Source: Deltaproteobacteria bacterium (GTDB lineage: Bacteria; Desulfobacterota; Syntrophobacteria; Syntrophobacterales; Syntrophobacteraceae). From it: 64,000 nt of DNA. A program made the translations under genes and the position numbers. Of this stretch, positions 39,955 through 50,118 are shown piece after piece (positions within the stretch are counted from its first letter, which is position 1; each line of letters opens with the position of its first letter). The DNA lies in the NCBI GenBank assembly GCA_021777755.1, contig JAJYDE010000014.1, positions 1 through 64,000 on the forward strand, written 5' to 3'. A model generated the notes under the pieces. It was not told the DNA's origin and searched no databases. It was given only the letters and a program-made list of their open reading frames with translations.

Positions 39955-40932
39955 ATGGCGTCCCGTATCAAGATCCGTGGAATTTACAGCACGGCGCTTA
40001 CGCGGTTGGCGCTGGATTCGGGCTTCGAGGTGGTCCAGCCTTCGGAAAGAGTAAATAAACGATTTTGCGAAAAACTCCCGGAGGATGCGTCCTATGAGAT
40101 CCTGGTTCGCGATCGGGAGGATCTGCAGGGAATCGAGGCACGAGGAGAAGCCGACCAGGTCTGCAAGCTCCTGATACGTTTGCAGGAGTTGCTCCTGGAT
40201 GCGATTATCGTCAGCATACTTCCCGGCGAGGATGGCGATATGGTTGTTGCGAACATGGAGCTGCCGGGAGGCGCCAAGGCAAGACTTGACGCCCTCAGGT
40301 CAAAAGTTGTCCCCACCCTCAAAAACCATCACCGGCTGAAGATAATCGATCCGGAGACACTCGATTCGGTGGAAGCGGAGCTTGCCGGGCGGCCCGAAGA
40401 TCGGTCGGCCCTGGAGAAGAAGATCTTCAGGCAGGCGATTCTTAAGCCTTTGGTGGAAGAGGGCCGGGTCAGGCTCGAACATGTAAGGGCTTCGGGCAGG
40501 CCCATGCGGCCCAGGTTCGGAGTTCTCGTGTCCGCCAGTTCCCGAAAAGTGGTGTTTCGGCGTAAATTCTCCGGGGGGCGCTACGACGGCCTGGATTTGC
40601 CGATTGGTGAAGGAGACTACTGCCTCACCGAGATATGGGATGGCAAGTGGTGTGTGAAGCACAGCTATTTTTCGAAGCGGGATGTCTTGGTGGGAGAATA
40701 TCATAATATTAATACCCCGACGGAACTCTATCCTTACGGGGCAAGGTATGTGGACCTGGAAGTGGACGTGATCAGGCGGGCGGGTGAGGGCGCGTTTCTG
40801 ATCGATCGGGAAAAATTTGACATGCTTGTTCGCAAGGGTTGTGCGGGCATGGACCTGGAGAACAAAGTGCTTTTGACCGCGGAAAAGTTGCTGCGGCGTC
40901 TTAACCGCGCGGACTCGGCGGAGCGACAATGA
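39955..40932 (+). CDS. FAU-1/DUF402-like RNA-binding ribonuclease-type protein
   Basis: C-terminal GGRYDGLDLPIGEGDYCLTEIWDGKWCVKHSYFSKRDVLVGEYHNINTPTELYPYGARYVDLEVDVIRR resembles DUF402. Confidence 0.7.
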   Translation: MASRIKIRGIYSTALTRLALDSGFEVVQPSERVNKRFCEKLPEDASYEILVRDREDLQGIEARGEADQVCKLLIRLQELLLDAIIVSILPGEDGDMVVANMELPGGAKARLDALRSKVVPTLKNHHRLKIIDPETLDSVEAELAGRPEDRSALEKKIFRQAILKPLVEEGRVRLEHVRASGRPMRPRFGVLVSASSRKVVFRRKFSGGRYDGLDLPIGEGDYCLTEIWDGKWCVKHSYFSKRDVLVGEYHNINTPTELYPYGARYVDLEVDVIRRAGEGAFLIDREKFDMLVRKGCAGMDLENKVLLTAEKLLRRLNRADSAERQ

Positions 40933-41357
40933 AAATCAAAACAGCCTGGGCCATCCGGTCCCTGGGCTTGTGTGTTCTGTTCAACCTGGCTTTTACGGCC
41001 CTTGTATTCCATATGGCGAGCGGGGTCATCAACGGGTCGCAACAGTGGGTTTCGGCCCTTGGCGCATCGTTGAAGCCCGCCATGCCCGCCGATATCCACA
41101 TGGCCTTCGGCGGACTTTCAGCCATAATCGCCCGGTCGCGCGCATGGCTTCCGGTCGCGCTCGCCGTCCCGGCTTCGGCCTTCACCCTGCTCATGTGGTT
41201 TTGCATCTTTTTGACCGGCTCGAAACAGATGGAGCGATCAATGGCCGTGAGCATGGGGTCTGCCGCGGAAACGCAACCTCTTGATGCCGGGCCGCCGGGA
41301 GCCGGGGATGCGGATGCCGGAGCCGGGGCTGGAGAACGCTCGGTTGAAAATGGCTGA
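40929..41357 (+). CDS. Hypothetical membrane protein
   Basis: Two hydrophobic helices; ATGA overlap with upstream CDS. Confidence 0.65.
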   Translation: MKIKTAWAIRSLGLCVLFNLAFTALVFHMASGVINGSQQWVSALGASLKPAMPADIHMAFGGLSAIIARSRAWLPVALAVPASAFTLLMWFCIFLTGSKQMERSMAVSMGSAAETQPLDAGPPGAGDADAGAGAGERSVENG

Positions 41358-41419
41358 TGGGGACAAGATTTGCCGGCACAAACTTTCGGGCTGCCGGCAA
41401 ATCATGTGTTTCTATCGAA

Positions 41420-44101
41420 CTATTGAGGCCGTGAGGCCATGTCCAGCTCGACTTTACAGGTCCCCTCTTCGAGCCTCAACAGTTTGAATCCAAGTTTTTT
41501 GACCAGCGAGAGCATTTTTTCGTTTTCAGGGAGCACGTCTCCGACCAAGGTTTGCACTCCATTTTCCCCGGCGATTTCTATTACTCGTTCGATCAGCTTC
41601 TCGCCAAGTCCCTTGCCCTGCCAGGGGTCTGCGACGATTACGGCGAATTCGGCGTCGGGCCGTTCGGGGGGCATTACAAGCCGGCCAACTCCCATCATCG
41701 TGGCCGGGCCGGGGGGCAGCCCTATGGCCGCTATCCCGATTTCGCGGTCGTAGTCGTATTGGGTGAAGCGGACCAGGGACTCGTGGGGCCAGTTTTTGAC
41801 CACCGAAAAATAACGAAAATAGATGGTTTCCGGCGAACAATTGTCGAGCAGGACTTTGACCATGAATTCGTCTTCGGGCTTCATGGGACGGATGAGCACG
41901 GGGGTGCCGTCTTCGAGCATCCATTCGCTTTCATACTGGTTTGGATAGGGGCTGATAATGAGGTGGTGGGGGGCGGTGAGTTCGGAGGTCTGGACGACGA
42001 TGCGGGCGTCGATGGCCACCGGGCGGCCGTTGCTGATTGCAACCGGATTGAGGTCGAGTTCGACAATTTCAGGAAAATCGCTAACCAGTTGGGAGACTCG
42101 AACGAGAAATTCAGCCGTAAGGTCGAGGTTGGCGGGCGCAATGTTGCGATAGCCCTGCAGGAGGCGATGGACGCGGGTTCTTTCCATGAGGCGGCGTGCC
42201 AGGAGCAAATTCAGGGGCGGCAGGGTCACCGCCGAATCCTTGAACACTTCGGTCAAAACGCCTCCCATGCCAAAAAGAAGCAGCGGGCCGAACTGCGGAT
42301 CATGCTTGCTCCCGACGATCAGTTCGATTTCGGACTTTTTCACCTGGTTTTGGACCGTAACGCCGGCGATTCTCGCCTCGGGCCGCGTGCCGGCCACCCG
42401 GGAGGTGATTTCTTCAAAGGCCGCGGCGACCTCCCGCTCGTCTTTGAGGTTCAGCCTCACGCCGTCCACATCGGACTTATGGGTAATGTCGGGGGAAAAT
42501 ATTTTGACGACAACCGGGAAACCGATATGTTTGGCGGCTTCGGCCGCAGCCTGCGGGGTGGAGGCGACAACGGTGCGGTTTACCGGGATGCCGTAGGCGG
42601 ACAAAATGGCCTTTGATTCCACCTCGGTCAGAATTCGTTCTCCGCGCCTGAGGCACTCGTTTATGAAGGTGCGCGCCTGCCTGGTATTGACCTGGATTTC
42701 GTGGGGAAAGCTCGGCGGAGTTTCCTGGAGAAGTTCGAGGTTGCGGGTGTAGGAGTACATGTGCATGAAGGTGTCCACGGCCTGTTCGGGGGTCTCGAAG
42801 GTGGGAATGCCCGCCTCGTTGAGAATTCCTATGCCCGCCTCGACGTCCCGCGCTCCCATCCAGACGGCCATGAGGGGTTTGGAGCGGTTTTTGACCTCCC
42901 CGGCGAGCGCTTTGGCCACACCCGTCGGGTCGGTCATGGCCTGGGGGGTGAGAATGACGATGAGTCCCGAGAGTTCCCGGTCCTCCAGGCAGATGTGCAC
43001 GGCCCGCACGTAGCGCTCCGGCGGAGCGTCTCCCAGGATGTCGATCGGGTTTCCCCTGCTCCAGAAGGCGGGAAGAAGCTCATCGAGTTTTTTGAAGGTG
43101 TCGGCGCCAAGCTGTGCGGGTTCGCCGCCCCAGTTGCTCAGGGCATCGACGGCCATGACTCCGGGGCCGCCGGCGTTGGTTATGAAGGCTATGCTTGCGC
43201 CTGTGGGCCGTTGCATCTTTCCAAGGGCCTGGGCGCAACTGAAGAGCTGGCTTATGGTGTCCACGCGGATGATTCCCGCGCGGCGAAAAGCCGCGTTATA
43301 GGCGTCATCGCGGCCGGCAAGGGAGCCGGTGTGGGAGGCCGCGGCCTTGGCGGCCGCTTCGCTTCGACCCGATTTGACAATAATGATGGGCTTGATGCGG
43401 GAAACCGAGCGCGCAGCGCTCATGAACTTTCGATGCCGGGTCATATTCTCCATGTAGATGATGATGCTGCGGGCCTTGGGGTCGTTGCCCAGGTAGTCGA
43501 TCAAGTCGGCGAAATCCAGGTCCGCCATGGAGCCTATGCTTACGAAGTGTGAAAACCCTATTTTTTCGACGGCCGCCCGGTCGAGGATGGCCGAGCAGAC
43601 GGCTCCGCTCTGGGAGAGCAGGGCCAGGCTGCCCGGTTCGGCCGAATGAGCGGCGAAACTGGCGTTCAGGTTGTTTACCGGCGATATGATTCCCATGCAG
43701 TTGGGCCCGAGGTATCGAATCCCCGCGCGTTTGGCCTCCGAGGCGATCTCGGCTTCAAGCCTCGCGCCTTCTTCTCCCACCTCCTTGCCGCCGGCGGAAA
43801 TGATTATCACCCCTTTTACCCGCGCCTCTCCGCACTCCTTCATGATTGCCGGCGTCTCCCGGATGGGTACGGCTATGATTGCCAGATCGATTGGCGAGCC
43901 TACAGCGGACACGCAAGCGTAGGCTTTGTGGCCCAGTATCTCGTCGTGATTGGGATTGATGGGATAGATCGGTCCCGTAAAGCCGCCTTTTGTCAAATTG
44001 CTCAGAAGCGTAAAGCCGATGGAGCCAACCTTTGAACTCGCCCCGACGATGGCGATTGCCCCGGGTTTAAAAAAATAATCGAGGACCGGTTTTTGAAGCA
44101 T
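41420..44101 (-). CDS. ADP-forming acyl-CoA synthetase fused to GNAT acetyltransferase (Pat/AcdA-B-like)
   Basis: PGAIAIVGASSKVGSIGFTLLSNL; ATP-grasp segment GFPVVVKIFSPDITHKSDVDGV; C-terminal GNAT ADPWQGKGLGEKLIERVIEIA. Confidence 0.92.
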   Translation of the reverse strand: MLQKPVLDYFFKPGAIAIVGASSKVGSIGFTLLSNLTKGGFTGPIYPINPNHDEILGHKAYACVSAVGSPIDLAIIAVPIRETPAIMKECGEARVKGVIIISAGGKEVGEEGARLEAEIASEAKRAGIRYLGPNCMGIISPVNNLNASFAAHSAEPGSLALLSQSGAVCSAILDRAAVEKIGFSHFVSIGSMADLDFADLIDYLGNDPKARSIIIYMENMTRHRKFMSAARSVSRIKPIIIVKSGRSEAAAKAAASHTGSLAGRDDAYNAAFRRAGIIRVDTISQLFSCAQALGKMQRPTGASIAFITNAGGPGVMAVDALSNWGGEPAQLGADTFKKLDELLPAFWSRGNPIDILGDAPPERYVRAVHICLEDRELSGLIVILTPQAMTDPTGVAKALAGEVKNRSKPLMAVWMGARDVEAGIGILNEAGIPTFETPEQAVDTFMHMYSYTRNLELLQETPPSFPHEIQVNTRQARTFINECLRRGERILTEVESKAILSAYGIPVNRTVVASTPQAAAEAAKHIGFPVVVKIFSPDITHKSDVDGVRLNLKDEREVAAAFEEITSRVAGTRPEARIAGVTVQNQVKKSEIELIVGSKHDPQFGPLLLFGMGGVLTEVFKDSAVTLPPLNLLLARRLMERTRVHRLLQGYRNIAPANLDLTAEFLVRVSQLVSDFPEIVELDLNPVAISNGRPVAIDARIVVQTSELTAPHHLIISPYPNQYESEWMLEDGTPVLIRPMKPEDEFMVKVLLDNCSPETIYFRYFSVVKNWPHESLVRFTQYDYDREIGIAAIGLPPGPATMMGVGRLVMPPERPDAEFAVIVADPWQGKGLGEKLIERVIEIAGENGVQTLVGDVLPENEKMLSLVKKLGFKLLRLEEGTCKVELDMASRPQ

Positions 44102-44262
44102 TCATTTTTCTCCGGTAAAATAACAACAGTTGGGAAAGTGTTTGGAATCGACGCCCGTATTCTTGTCGCGACGACTCGTCGTTTACAATGGAAAGGTGAA
44201 ATATTGCGGGCGGCAGCCCGGTCGGTGAGCGCAAGCTCCGGGAGCCGGAAGCATTGAACCGG

Positions 44263-44312
44263 CCGGCCGCGGCGAGCGCATCAAGAGCATGCGAGCCGAT
44301 TGCCGCGGCCGG
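44263..44312. other. Intergenic GC-rich inverted repeat (11-bp perfect arms)
   Basis: CCGGCCGCGGC ... GCCGCGGCCGG. Confidence 0.6.
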
Positions 44313-44341
44313 CACTTTCCCGTGTCAAACGGGGTGTTCAA

Positions 44342-44479
44342 CTAATAGTCATAACCGCACGGGACGCAGACCCCGTCTTCGTCCAGGCAGTGATCGCATT
44401 CACTTTGCCGGCACATCGCGCATTCGGGGGACGTACCGGTTTCAACATCCTTTTCACCGCATTTGGAACAATTGAACAT
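44342..44479 (-). CDS. 45-aa four-CxxC zinc-ribbon-like small protein
   Basis: MFNCSKCGEKDVETGTSPECAMCRQSECDHCLDEDGVCVPCGYDY*; preceded by aggggggtatcag RBS. Not in supplied ORF track because of size. Confidence 0.7.
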   Translation of the reverse strand: MFNCSKCGEKDVETGTSPECAMCRQSECDHCLDEDGVCVPCGYDY

Positions 44480-44601
44480 GCTGATACCCCCCTTGACGTA
44501 GATTTCACCACCTCAGTTAAAGTTAATGAGCCAAACGTGTCATGCAAAGGGCAGCGGCCGTTTGAACGGACCGCGCCCGGATTGGCCGTGCAACGGGTCG
44601 A

Positions 44602-44952
44602 TCAGAAGTTGAAGACTTTTGCCTCGGCGGCCATATCGATCAGGTGGGGCCCCCCGTCCAAGGCCATGTTGGTGCAAAACTTCGCCTCATCGAGTCCCCG
44701 ATTCTTCGCGCACGGCGTGCAGATTCCGATCTCCACCTCGTGTTCCACCAGGTAAGGCAGATAATCGCCGGGGCAGTCTCCCGTCGTGGTCTTGATCGAT
44801 AAATCCCGAGTCTTGTCGGCCCACATGACGCCGCCGTCAATGAAAAAAAGATTTACCTGATGGCCTTTGGAATGGGCGATCTTTGCAAACTGAAGGCATC
44901 TTGTCGCAGCTTCGTTGTTGTCTTTGCTCAGGACGAACAGGAAATTTGTCAT
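44602..44952 (-). CDS. DsrE-family protein
   Basis: MTNFLFVLSKDNNEAATRCLQFAKIAHSKGHQVNLFFIDGGVMWA; CTPCAKNRGL. Confidence 0.8.
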   Translation of the reverse strand: MTNFLFVLSKDNNEAATRCLQFAKIAHSKGHQVNLFFIDGGVMWADKTRDLSIKTTTGDCPGDYLPYLVEHEVEIGICTPCAKNRGLDEAKFCTNMALDGGPHLIDMAAEAKVFNF

Positions 44953-45071
44953 CTGGTTACTCCTTTGGGGTTTAGGTCGGAGCAATGGAATCGATCGGGT
45001 TTGAGGTCATTATGGACAGGGCAGGGGTATTTTCAAGAAAAATCAACGCGGAAAAAAGCCCGAAGAGCCGC

Positions 45072-46811
45072 TCAAATTGTGGCCCTCGGGGTTGACGACC
45101 TCAATTTATCCAGGAAAAACCGCTCTTTTTCCCGCTCCCCGAGCGCCCTGTGGCAGGCGGCGATCTGTCTGAGCGCCTCGGGTGAGTCCTGGAATTTCAT
45201 CAGGTTCGGTAGAGCCTCGACGAATTTTCCAAGGTTCATGAAGCTGACGGCAAGGCAGGTGTGCAGGGGTTCATTTTCCGGGAAAAGCCGGACGGCTTGG
45301 GTGAGAAGCTCCACGGCTCGGGTATGTTCGCGATTTTTCTGCCCGAGCATTGCCAGGCCAAGATAGGCCCTGGGGTGGGGCGCATAGCCAAGGGCCCTTT
45401 GAAACAGCCTTGCGGCGACGGCTTCCCTTTCGGGTATGGCCTCGATGGCGGCATAGTCGCCATGGCTGAAGGTCATTCCAAGTCTTGAGAGAAAATCGGC
45501 GTGCAGAGGGTAGAGCTGCCTGTCGTCTTCGAGTTCGATGGCATCCACGAAAGAGGGAAGACCTTCATGGAAGGTTTTTCTCAGACGATCGCGAAATCCG
45601 AGGACCTCCTCGCAGTCAAGAGCCGGATCGGTTTCCATGTAGAGTATATCCTCCACGGGATTTAGCCATACCTCGTCGGTGATCGGCATTCGTTCTTTTA
45701 TTTGGTCATAGAGGGCGGTGCCGGGGAAAACCCGCAGGACGTAGAAAATGATGCTGTGGGGCCTGATTTGGCGAATCAGCTCTTCTGTTTGGCTTATGGT
45801 TTCGGAGGATTCGCCTGGGCAGGCGTAAATTATGTAGGCGCGGGCCAGAATGCCGTAACGGGTGGTAAGGGCGAAAGCCCTTTTGATCTGTTCGTTTTTG
45901 ATCTTTTTGTTGAGGCCGTTTCGTATCTTTTCAGAACCGGATTCGACCCCGTAGCTGATCTGAATGCATCCGGCCTTACGCATCCAGTGGAGTATTTCTT
46001 CATCGACCATGTTGACGTGGGAAATGGCGTACCATGAGATGGAGAGGCCGCGCTTCAGGATTTCTTTGCACACCCCGATGGCGACCTCTTTTTTCATCGT
46101 GAAGACGTCGTCCGAGATGTAGAAAAATCTGACTCCCTTGCGGTAGAGAAGCTCCAACTGATCGACGAACCAGGAAATGGAGTGGAACCTCACCTTATGG
46201 CCCCAGAAGCGCGGGGAACCGCAGTAGGAGCAATTTCCGGGACATCCCCTGGTGAGTGAGAGATGCTGGTAGGTGAAGTACCGGGCGGGATTGGGCAGTT
46301 CGTCCAAATCCTCGACGGGGTCGGCTGGCGCGGTTTGAACGATTCGACTACCATCGCGGAAAGCGATCCCCTTGATGGCGAAAGGATCTCCCGAACCCTT
46401 TTCGAGCATTTTTACCAGCTGGAGGAAACTGTATTCGCCCTCTCCGCGCACCACGTAGTCGATCTGAGGAAAATTTCGAAGGAAATGGTCCCAAAGAAAG
46501 GTCGCCCCGACGCCTCCGAAAACGACCTTCGTGTTCGGATTGATCTCCTTTGCCAACCGCGCGATCTCGATCCCGCCCAGGCGATTGGCGTTAAAGACCG
46601 AAATCCCGGTTATGTCGGCGTTTTTTTGCGCCAGTATGTCCTTGATTTTTCGTAGATTGTGGCGGTCCCGGTAAAAATTGAGTATTTCGGCGTCGTAGCC
46701 CTCATGGAGTAGAAGTGAGGCGATGTAGTACAACCCCGAGGGAAGAGCGCCGATCTCCTCCTCCTGGCTTCGTTCCTCGAGAAAGTAGGGATGGATGAGC
46801 AGAATTTTCAT
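45072..46811 (-). CDS. B12-binding-domain radical SAM protein with TPR-like C-terminus
   Basis: B12-binding-like N-terminus, then YQHLSLTRGCPGNCSYCGSPRFWG (CxxxCxxC). Confidence 0.92.
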   Translation of the reverse strand: MKILLIHPYFLEERSQEEEIGALPSGLYYIASLLLHEGYDAEILNFYRDRHNLRKIKDILAQKNADITGISVFNANRLGGIEIARLAKEINPNTKVVFGGVGATFLWDHFLRNFPQIDYVVRGEGEYSFLQLVKMLEKGSGDPFAIKGIAFRDGSRIVQTAPADPVEDLDELPNPARYFTYQHLSLTRGCPGNCSYCGSPRFWGHKVRFHSISWFVDQLELLYRKGVRFFYISDDVFTMKKEVAIGVCKEILKRGLSISWYAISHVNMVDEEILHWMRKAGCIQISYGVESGSEKIRNGLNKKIKNEQIKRAFALTTRYGILARAYIIYACPGESSETISQTEELIRQIRPHSIIFYVLRVFPGTALYDQIKERMPITDEVWLNPVEDILYMETDPALDCEEVLGFRDRLRKTFHEGLPSFVDAIELEDDRQLYPLHADFLSRLGMTFSHGDYAAIEAIPEREAVAARLFQRALGYAPHPRAYLGLAMLGQKNREHTRAVELLTQAVRLFPENEPLHTCLAVSFMNLGKFVEALPNLMKFQDSPEALRQIAACHRALGEREKERFFLDKLRSSTPRATI

Positions 46812-46833
46812 TGCACGCCGTTTTCCTCTCCGA

Positions 46834-47658
46834 TCATAACCCCTTGCCGGCCAGAAGATCGATGTATTTTCTGATGGCCGGAAGAGTCGGGGCGAAAAAG
46901 TGCGATTCGAGTTCGCCGCGAAGGCGGTCGGCGGAAAAGGGCAGGCGATGGAGCGTGATCGTCTCTTCTTCTGTGTCGTAGAGGACGGCGTTGGCCATGG
47001 GGATGCCGTCGCGGTTCATGGCGAGGCTGCCGGCTTTGACCCAGTACCTGGAGCTGAGATGGAGCCGGATTGTGAGGTCCTTGCCCGGGGCCGGTCGATG
47101 GATTTTGACATCCCCGGGGGTTGGAGGCTCGCTCAAGGTGCCGGGCAGTTCATAGATCGCCGGCACATGATCGTGGCCGCTAAAAATTATTTGTTTGGGG
47201 AAATAGCTCCACTCGATCAGGCAGTCCTCCAGGGCGGCTTGGTTGAGATAACCGAAGCATTCGATGGTGGGCTCGGCTCCCTCCAAGGGAAGGTGAAAGG
47301 GACTGTGGTGGGTGACGAAGAAATTATCCCTTTCGATCGAGAGCGGAAGAGTCCGAAGGAATTCCACGGCGCCTGGCATGGTGGAAAGAAGGCCCGCATT
47401 GTAGGCGGTAGCCTCGATTCGATCCAGCTGCCCGGGGTTGTCCTTGAAAAGTCCGGCCACCATGAGGTCGTGATTGCCGGCAACGGTTGGAAATCCCAGG
47501 GAGCGCATCCTTGAAAGGGTGCGATCGCCGAAGGGAAGCCAGCCCGCGAGATCTCCCAGGCAGTAAATCTCCTCGGGTTCGACCCTGGCGATCTGTTCGA
47601 GGCAGGCTTCCAAACCGTAGTCGTTTCCGTGAATGTCGCCGAAGAAATAAATTTTCAT
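46834..47658 (-). CDS. Calcineurin-like metallophosphoesterase
   Basis: MKIYFFGDIHGNDYGLEACLEQI; YCLGDLAGW; TVAGNHDLMV; FSGHDHVPAIY. Confidence 0.92.
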   Translation of the reverse strand: MKIYFFGDIHGNDYGLEACLEQIARVEPEEIYCLGDLAGWLPFGDRTLSRMRSLGFPTVAGNHDLMVAGLFKDNPGQLDRIEATAYNAGLLSTMPGAVEFLRTLPLSIERDNFFVTHHSPFHLPLEGAEPTIECFGYLNQAALEDCLIEWSYFPKQIIFSGHDHVPAIYELPGTLSEPPTPGDVKIHRPAPGKDLTIRLHLSSRYWVKAGSLAMNRDGIPMANAVLYDTEEETITLHRLPFSADRLRGELESHFFAPTLPAIRKYIDLLAGKGL

Positions 47659-47664
47659 TTTCTT

Positions 47665-48858
47665 CTACCTCATCGATTTGGACTTTTTTTGGACCGTCAT
47701 GAAAAACGGCGCCGATGCGAACTGAGCCGCCATGGAAAACGCCACGAGGCAGGGGATGGAAATATCATATAGAGCGCCCATGAGGAAACTGCCAAGAAAC
47801 CAGAAAAGACCGTATCCGGCGTTGAAAATCCCGTAAGCCGTGCCCCGCCTGTTTCGCGGGGCCATACGGGCCACGGCGGCCCGCATCACGGACTTATGGG
47901 CTCCCATCCCCATCCCCCAGAGGGCCATTCCCGCAAGGCTCAGGGCAAAACCTCCCAGAAAAACCAGCGGAGCGAAAAATGAGGAAAGCAATACGGCGAG
48001 GGTGATGATCCGGATGCCGATCTTGTCGAAGAGGCGGCCAAGAGAGAGTGCTGTGATCGCTTCCATCCCCATGGCCACGGAATAGAAAACGGGAGTCCAC
48101 TGTATCGAGACCACCCCGGTTTTTTCGAAGTGGAAGCCAATCAGGGGGAAATCGGCATATCCGGCGGCGGCCAGCGCCATTCCCGCGAGGTATATCCAGT
48201 AGAGGCCGGGAAGGCCCCCTGGCGCCAGTTCAGGAAGGCCTGTCTCGAGTTCGTCCGGGCGGGGGTAGAGCAGCATGGAGCAAATGAGAACTCCTATCGC
48301 CATGACCGCGGGAATCAGCAGAACCGCGAACCCGGTTCGATAGCCTCCCCGCATGTAGAGTACGGCGGCCACAATCAGGGGGCCGAGCATGGCTCCGGTC
48401 GAATCCATCGCCTGATGAAGCCCGAACCCCCAGCCCGCTCCAACTTCGGAGGCCGCATGGGACAACATGGCGTCCCGGGCCGGGCTGCGGATCCCTTTGC
48501 CTATACGTTCGGCAATCATCAAAGAGGCTGCGATCGCCCACCTCCCGGTGAGGGCGAGAATCGGAACGGCGGCCAGATTGATCATATAGCCGGTGATCGT
48601 TATTGTCCAGTATCTGCGGGTCCGGTCGGTAAGCAGTCCAGAGGCCAGGCGGACGGCGTATCCGGCAAGTTCTCCAAACCCCGAGACGAATCCCACGGCC
48701 AGGGCGCTCGCCCCGAGGGTCCCCAAAAACTGGCCGGTAATGCTGCGGGCTCCCTCGTAGGTCATGTCCGCAAAAAGGCTCACGACCCCGCTAAGGGCTA
48801 TGAACAGCATGGCGGAGCCTGCCCCGGTCGGTTTTTTGTCCACAACGGGTTCGTTCAT
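47665..48858 (-). CDS. MFS transporter
   Basis: SGVVSLFADMTYEGARSITGQFLGTLGASALAVG; TGYMINL; MGMGAHKSVMRAAVARM. Confidence 0.88.
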   Translation of the reverse strand: MNEPVVDKKPTGAGSAMLFIALSGVVSLFADMTYEGARSITGQFLGTLGASALAVGFVSGFGELAGYAVRLASGLLTDRTRRYWTITITGYMINLAAVPILALTGRWAIAASLMIAERIGKGIRSPARDAMLSHAASEVGAGWGFGLHQAMDSTGAMLGPLIVAAVLYMRGGYRTGFAVLLIPAVMAIGVLICSMLLYPRPDELETGLPELAPGGLPGLYWIYLAGMALAAAGYADFPLIGFHFEKTGVVSIQWTPVFYSVAMGMEAITALSLGRLFDKIGIRIITLAVLLSSFFAPLVFLGGFALSLAGMALWGMGMGAHKSVMRAAVARMAPRNRRGTAYGIFNAGYGLFWFLGSFLMGALYDISIPCLVAFSMAAQFASAPFFMTVQKKSKSMR

Positions 48859-49134
48859 CGCAAAGCCTTTAATTCGATTCATTACGAAAGGAAGCGGAAG
48901 GGAGCAAAAACCGCGCAACCGATCCTCTTGGGGTTTTCATGATTTAAAAAAATATACGGTTTGTCGGGCCCCGTCAACAGCCGAGCAGAGTCAGGCGGAG
49001 GCTGACCAAAAGAATCGATTGGTGGTAAAATGGACGGGTGGGACGGTTTGGATTTGCGCTATTGTTCGCTTGAGCGAGGGCCGGAGCCGAGGCACGGAGG
49101 ACCACGCGGTTGTGTTCGACCAGGGGGTGAGCCG

Positions 49135-49791
49135 GTGGACAGGTACAACTGTTTCAAAGATTTGCAGGATCACGAGGTCGAAGGGGTCGACTACAGAATT
49201 CGCTGTCGTATCGGGACTACGGGAATCGCCCTTTTGTGCATCCACGGCGGAGACATCGAACCGGGGACCTCGGAGGTAACCGACGGGATCGCCGGGCATG
49301 ATCACACGTTCTATGCCCTGGAAGGTCTTAAAAGCTGCGGGAACAAAACCCTGCACATCACCAGCACGGTTTTTGACGAGCCGACGAGCATCGAAATTGT
49401 GTGTAAATCCGAGATAATCGTGTCCATCCACGGCTGTTCGGAACCGGGCGAGAGTGTGCATGTCGGCGGTTTGGATCAAACGCTCAAGCAGCGTATGGCG
49501 AATATGCTGATCTCGTGCGGTTTCGAGGTTCCCGACGATGCACATTCGAGGTTCATGGGGACCGATCAGAGAAACGTTTGCAATTTGTGCGGCCGCGGGA
49601 TGGGGATTCAAATCGAGCTCAGCCGGGGGCTTAGGAGGCGAATGTTTAGAAATCTTGAAACATTGCGGGGCAGGCGGTCCAGAACCCGACTCTACCATCG
49701 GTTCGTCTCCGCTGTCCGGGAGGCGTTGAGGCCTTTCGGCGCGGTTCAAACCGAGCCTGTCGAATCGGACGGCTGGGAGATGATCCGCTGA
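49135..49791 (+). CDS. Poly-gamma-glutamate hydrolase family protein (PF05908-like)
   Basis: GTG start with AGGGGG RBS; IALLCIHGGDIEPGTSEVTDGIAGHDHTFYALEGLK; LHITSTVFDEP; IVSIHGCSE. Confidence 0.75.
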   Translation: MDRYNCFKDLQDHEVEGVDYRIRCRIGTTGIALLCIHGGDIEPGTSEVTDGIAGHDHTFYALEGLKSCGNKTLHITSTVFDEPTSIEIVCKSEIIVSIHGCSEPGESVHVGGLDQTLKQRMANMLISCGFEVPDDAHSRFMGTDQRNVCNLCGRGMGIQIELSRGLRRRMFRNLETLRGRRSRTRLYHRFVSAVREALRPFGAVQTEPVESDGWEMIR

Positions 49792-49910
49792 TTCAGTTTC
49801 TTTCCCTCTGCTTATTCGGCCTCGGGTTTGTTGACGAAAGGCTTTGTCAAATTTAGATTTTTAGGATTGACAGGGGATGTGAATGGGCGTAATGGGTTAG
49901 CCCTGAGTAA

Positions 49911-50075
49911 AATCCTCGGTAGGCGAGGCTCCCGCATTGCACAGAGGCCACTGCCCCGATCCGTCCAGAGACGCGCTTCAGGGGTAGAGCAGGCATTCCC
50001 GGATTAAGGGCTTGCCTAAGGTGGCTACGAGTGATTATGTGCGTTACGGCATGCGGTGCTGAAGCTTGGACGAGC
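49911..50075 (+). ncRNA. M-box (ykoK leader) Mg2+ riboswitch
   Basis: Recognised conserved blocks GGTAGGCGAGGCTCC, ACTGCCCCGATCCGTCCAGAGACGC..., and TTACGGCATGCGGTGCTGAAGCTTGGACGA in correct order. Confidence 0.9.
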
Positions 50076-50118
50076 GGGGAATTGGACGACGGCGGAAAAA
50101 TTGCTCGCCGGTAGTATG

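Noticed and set aside
41552-42616. 354-aa plus-strand ORF
   Set aside because: Antisense to the ADP-forming acyl-CoA synthetase/GNAT gene.
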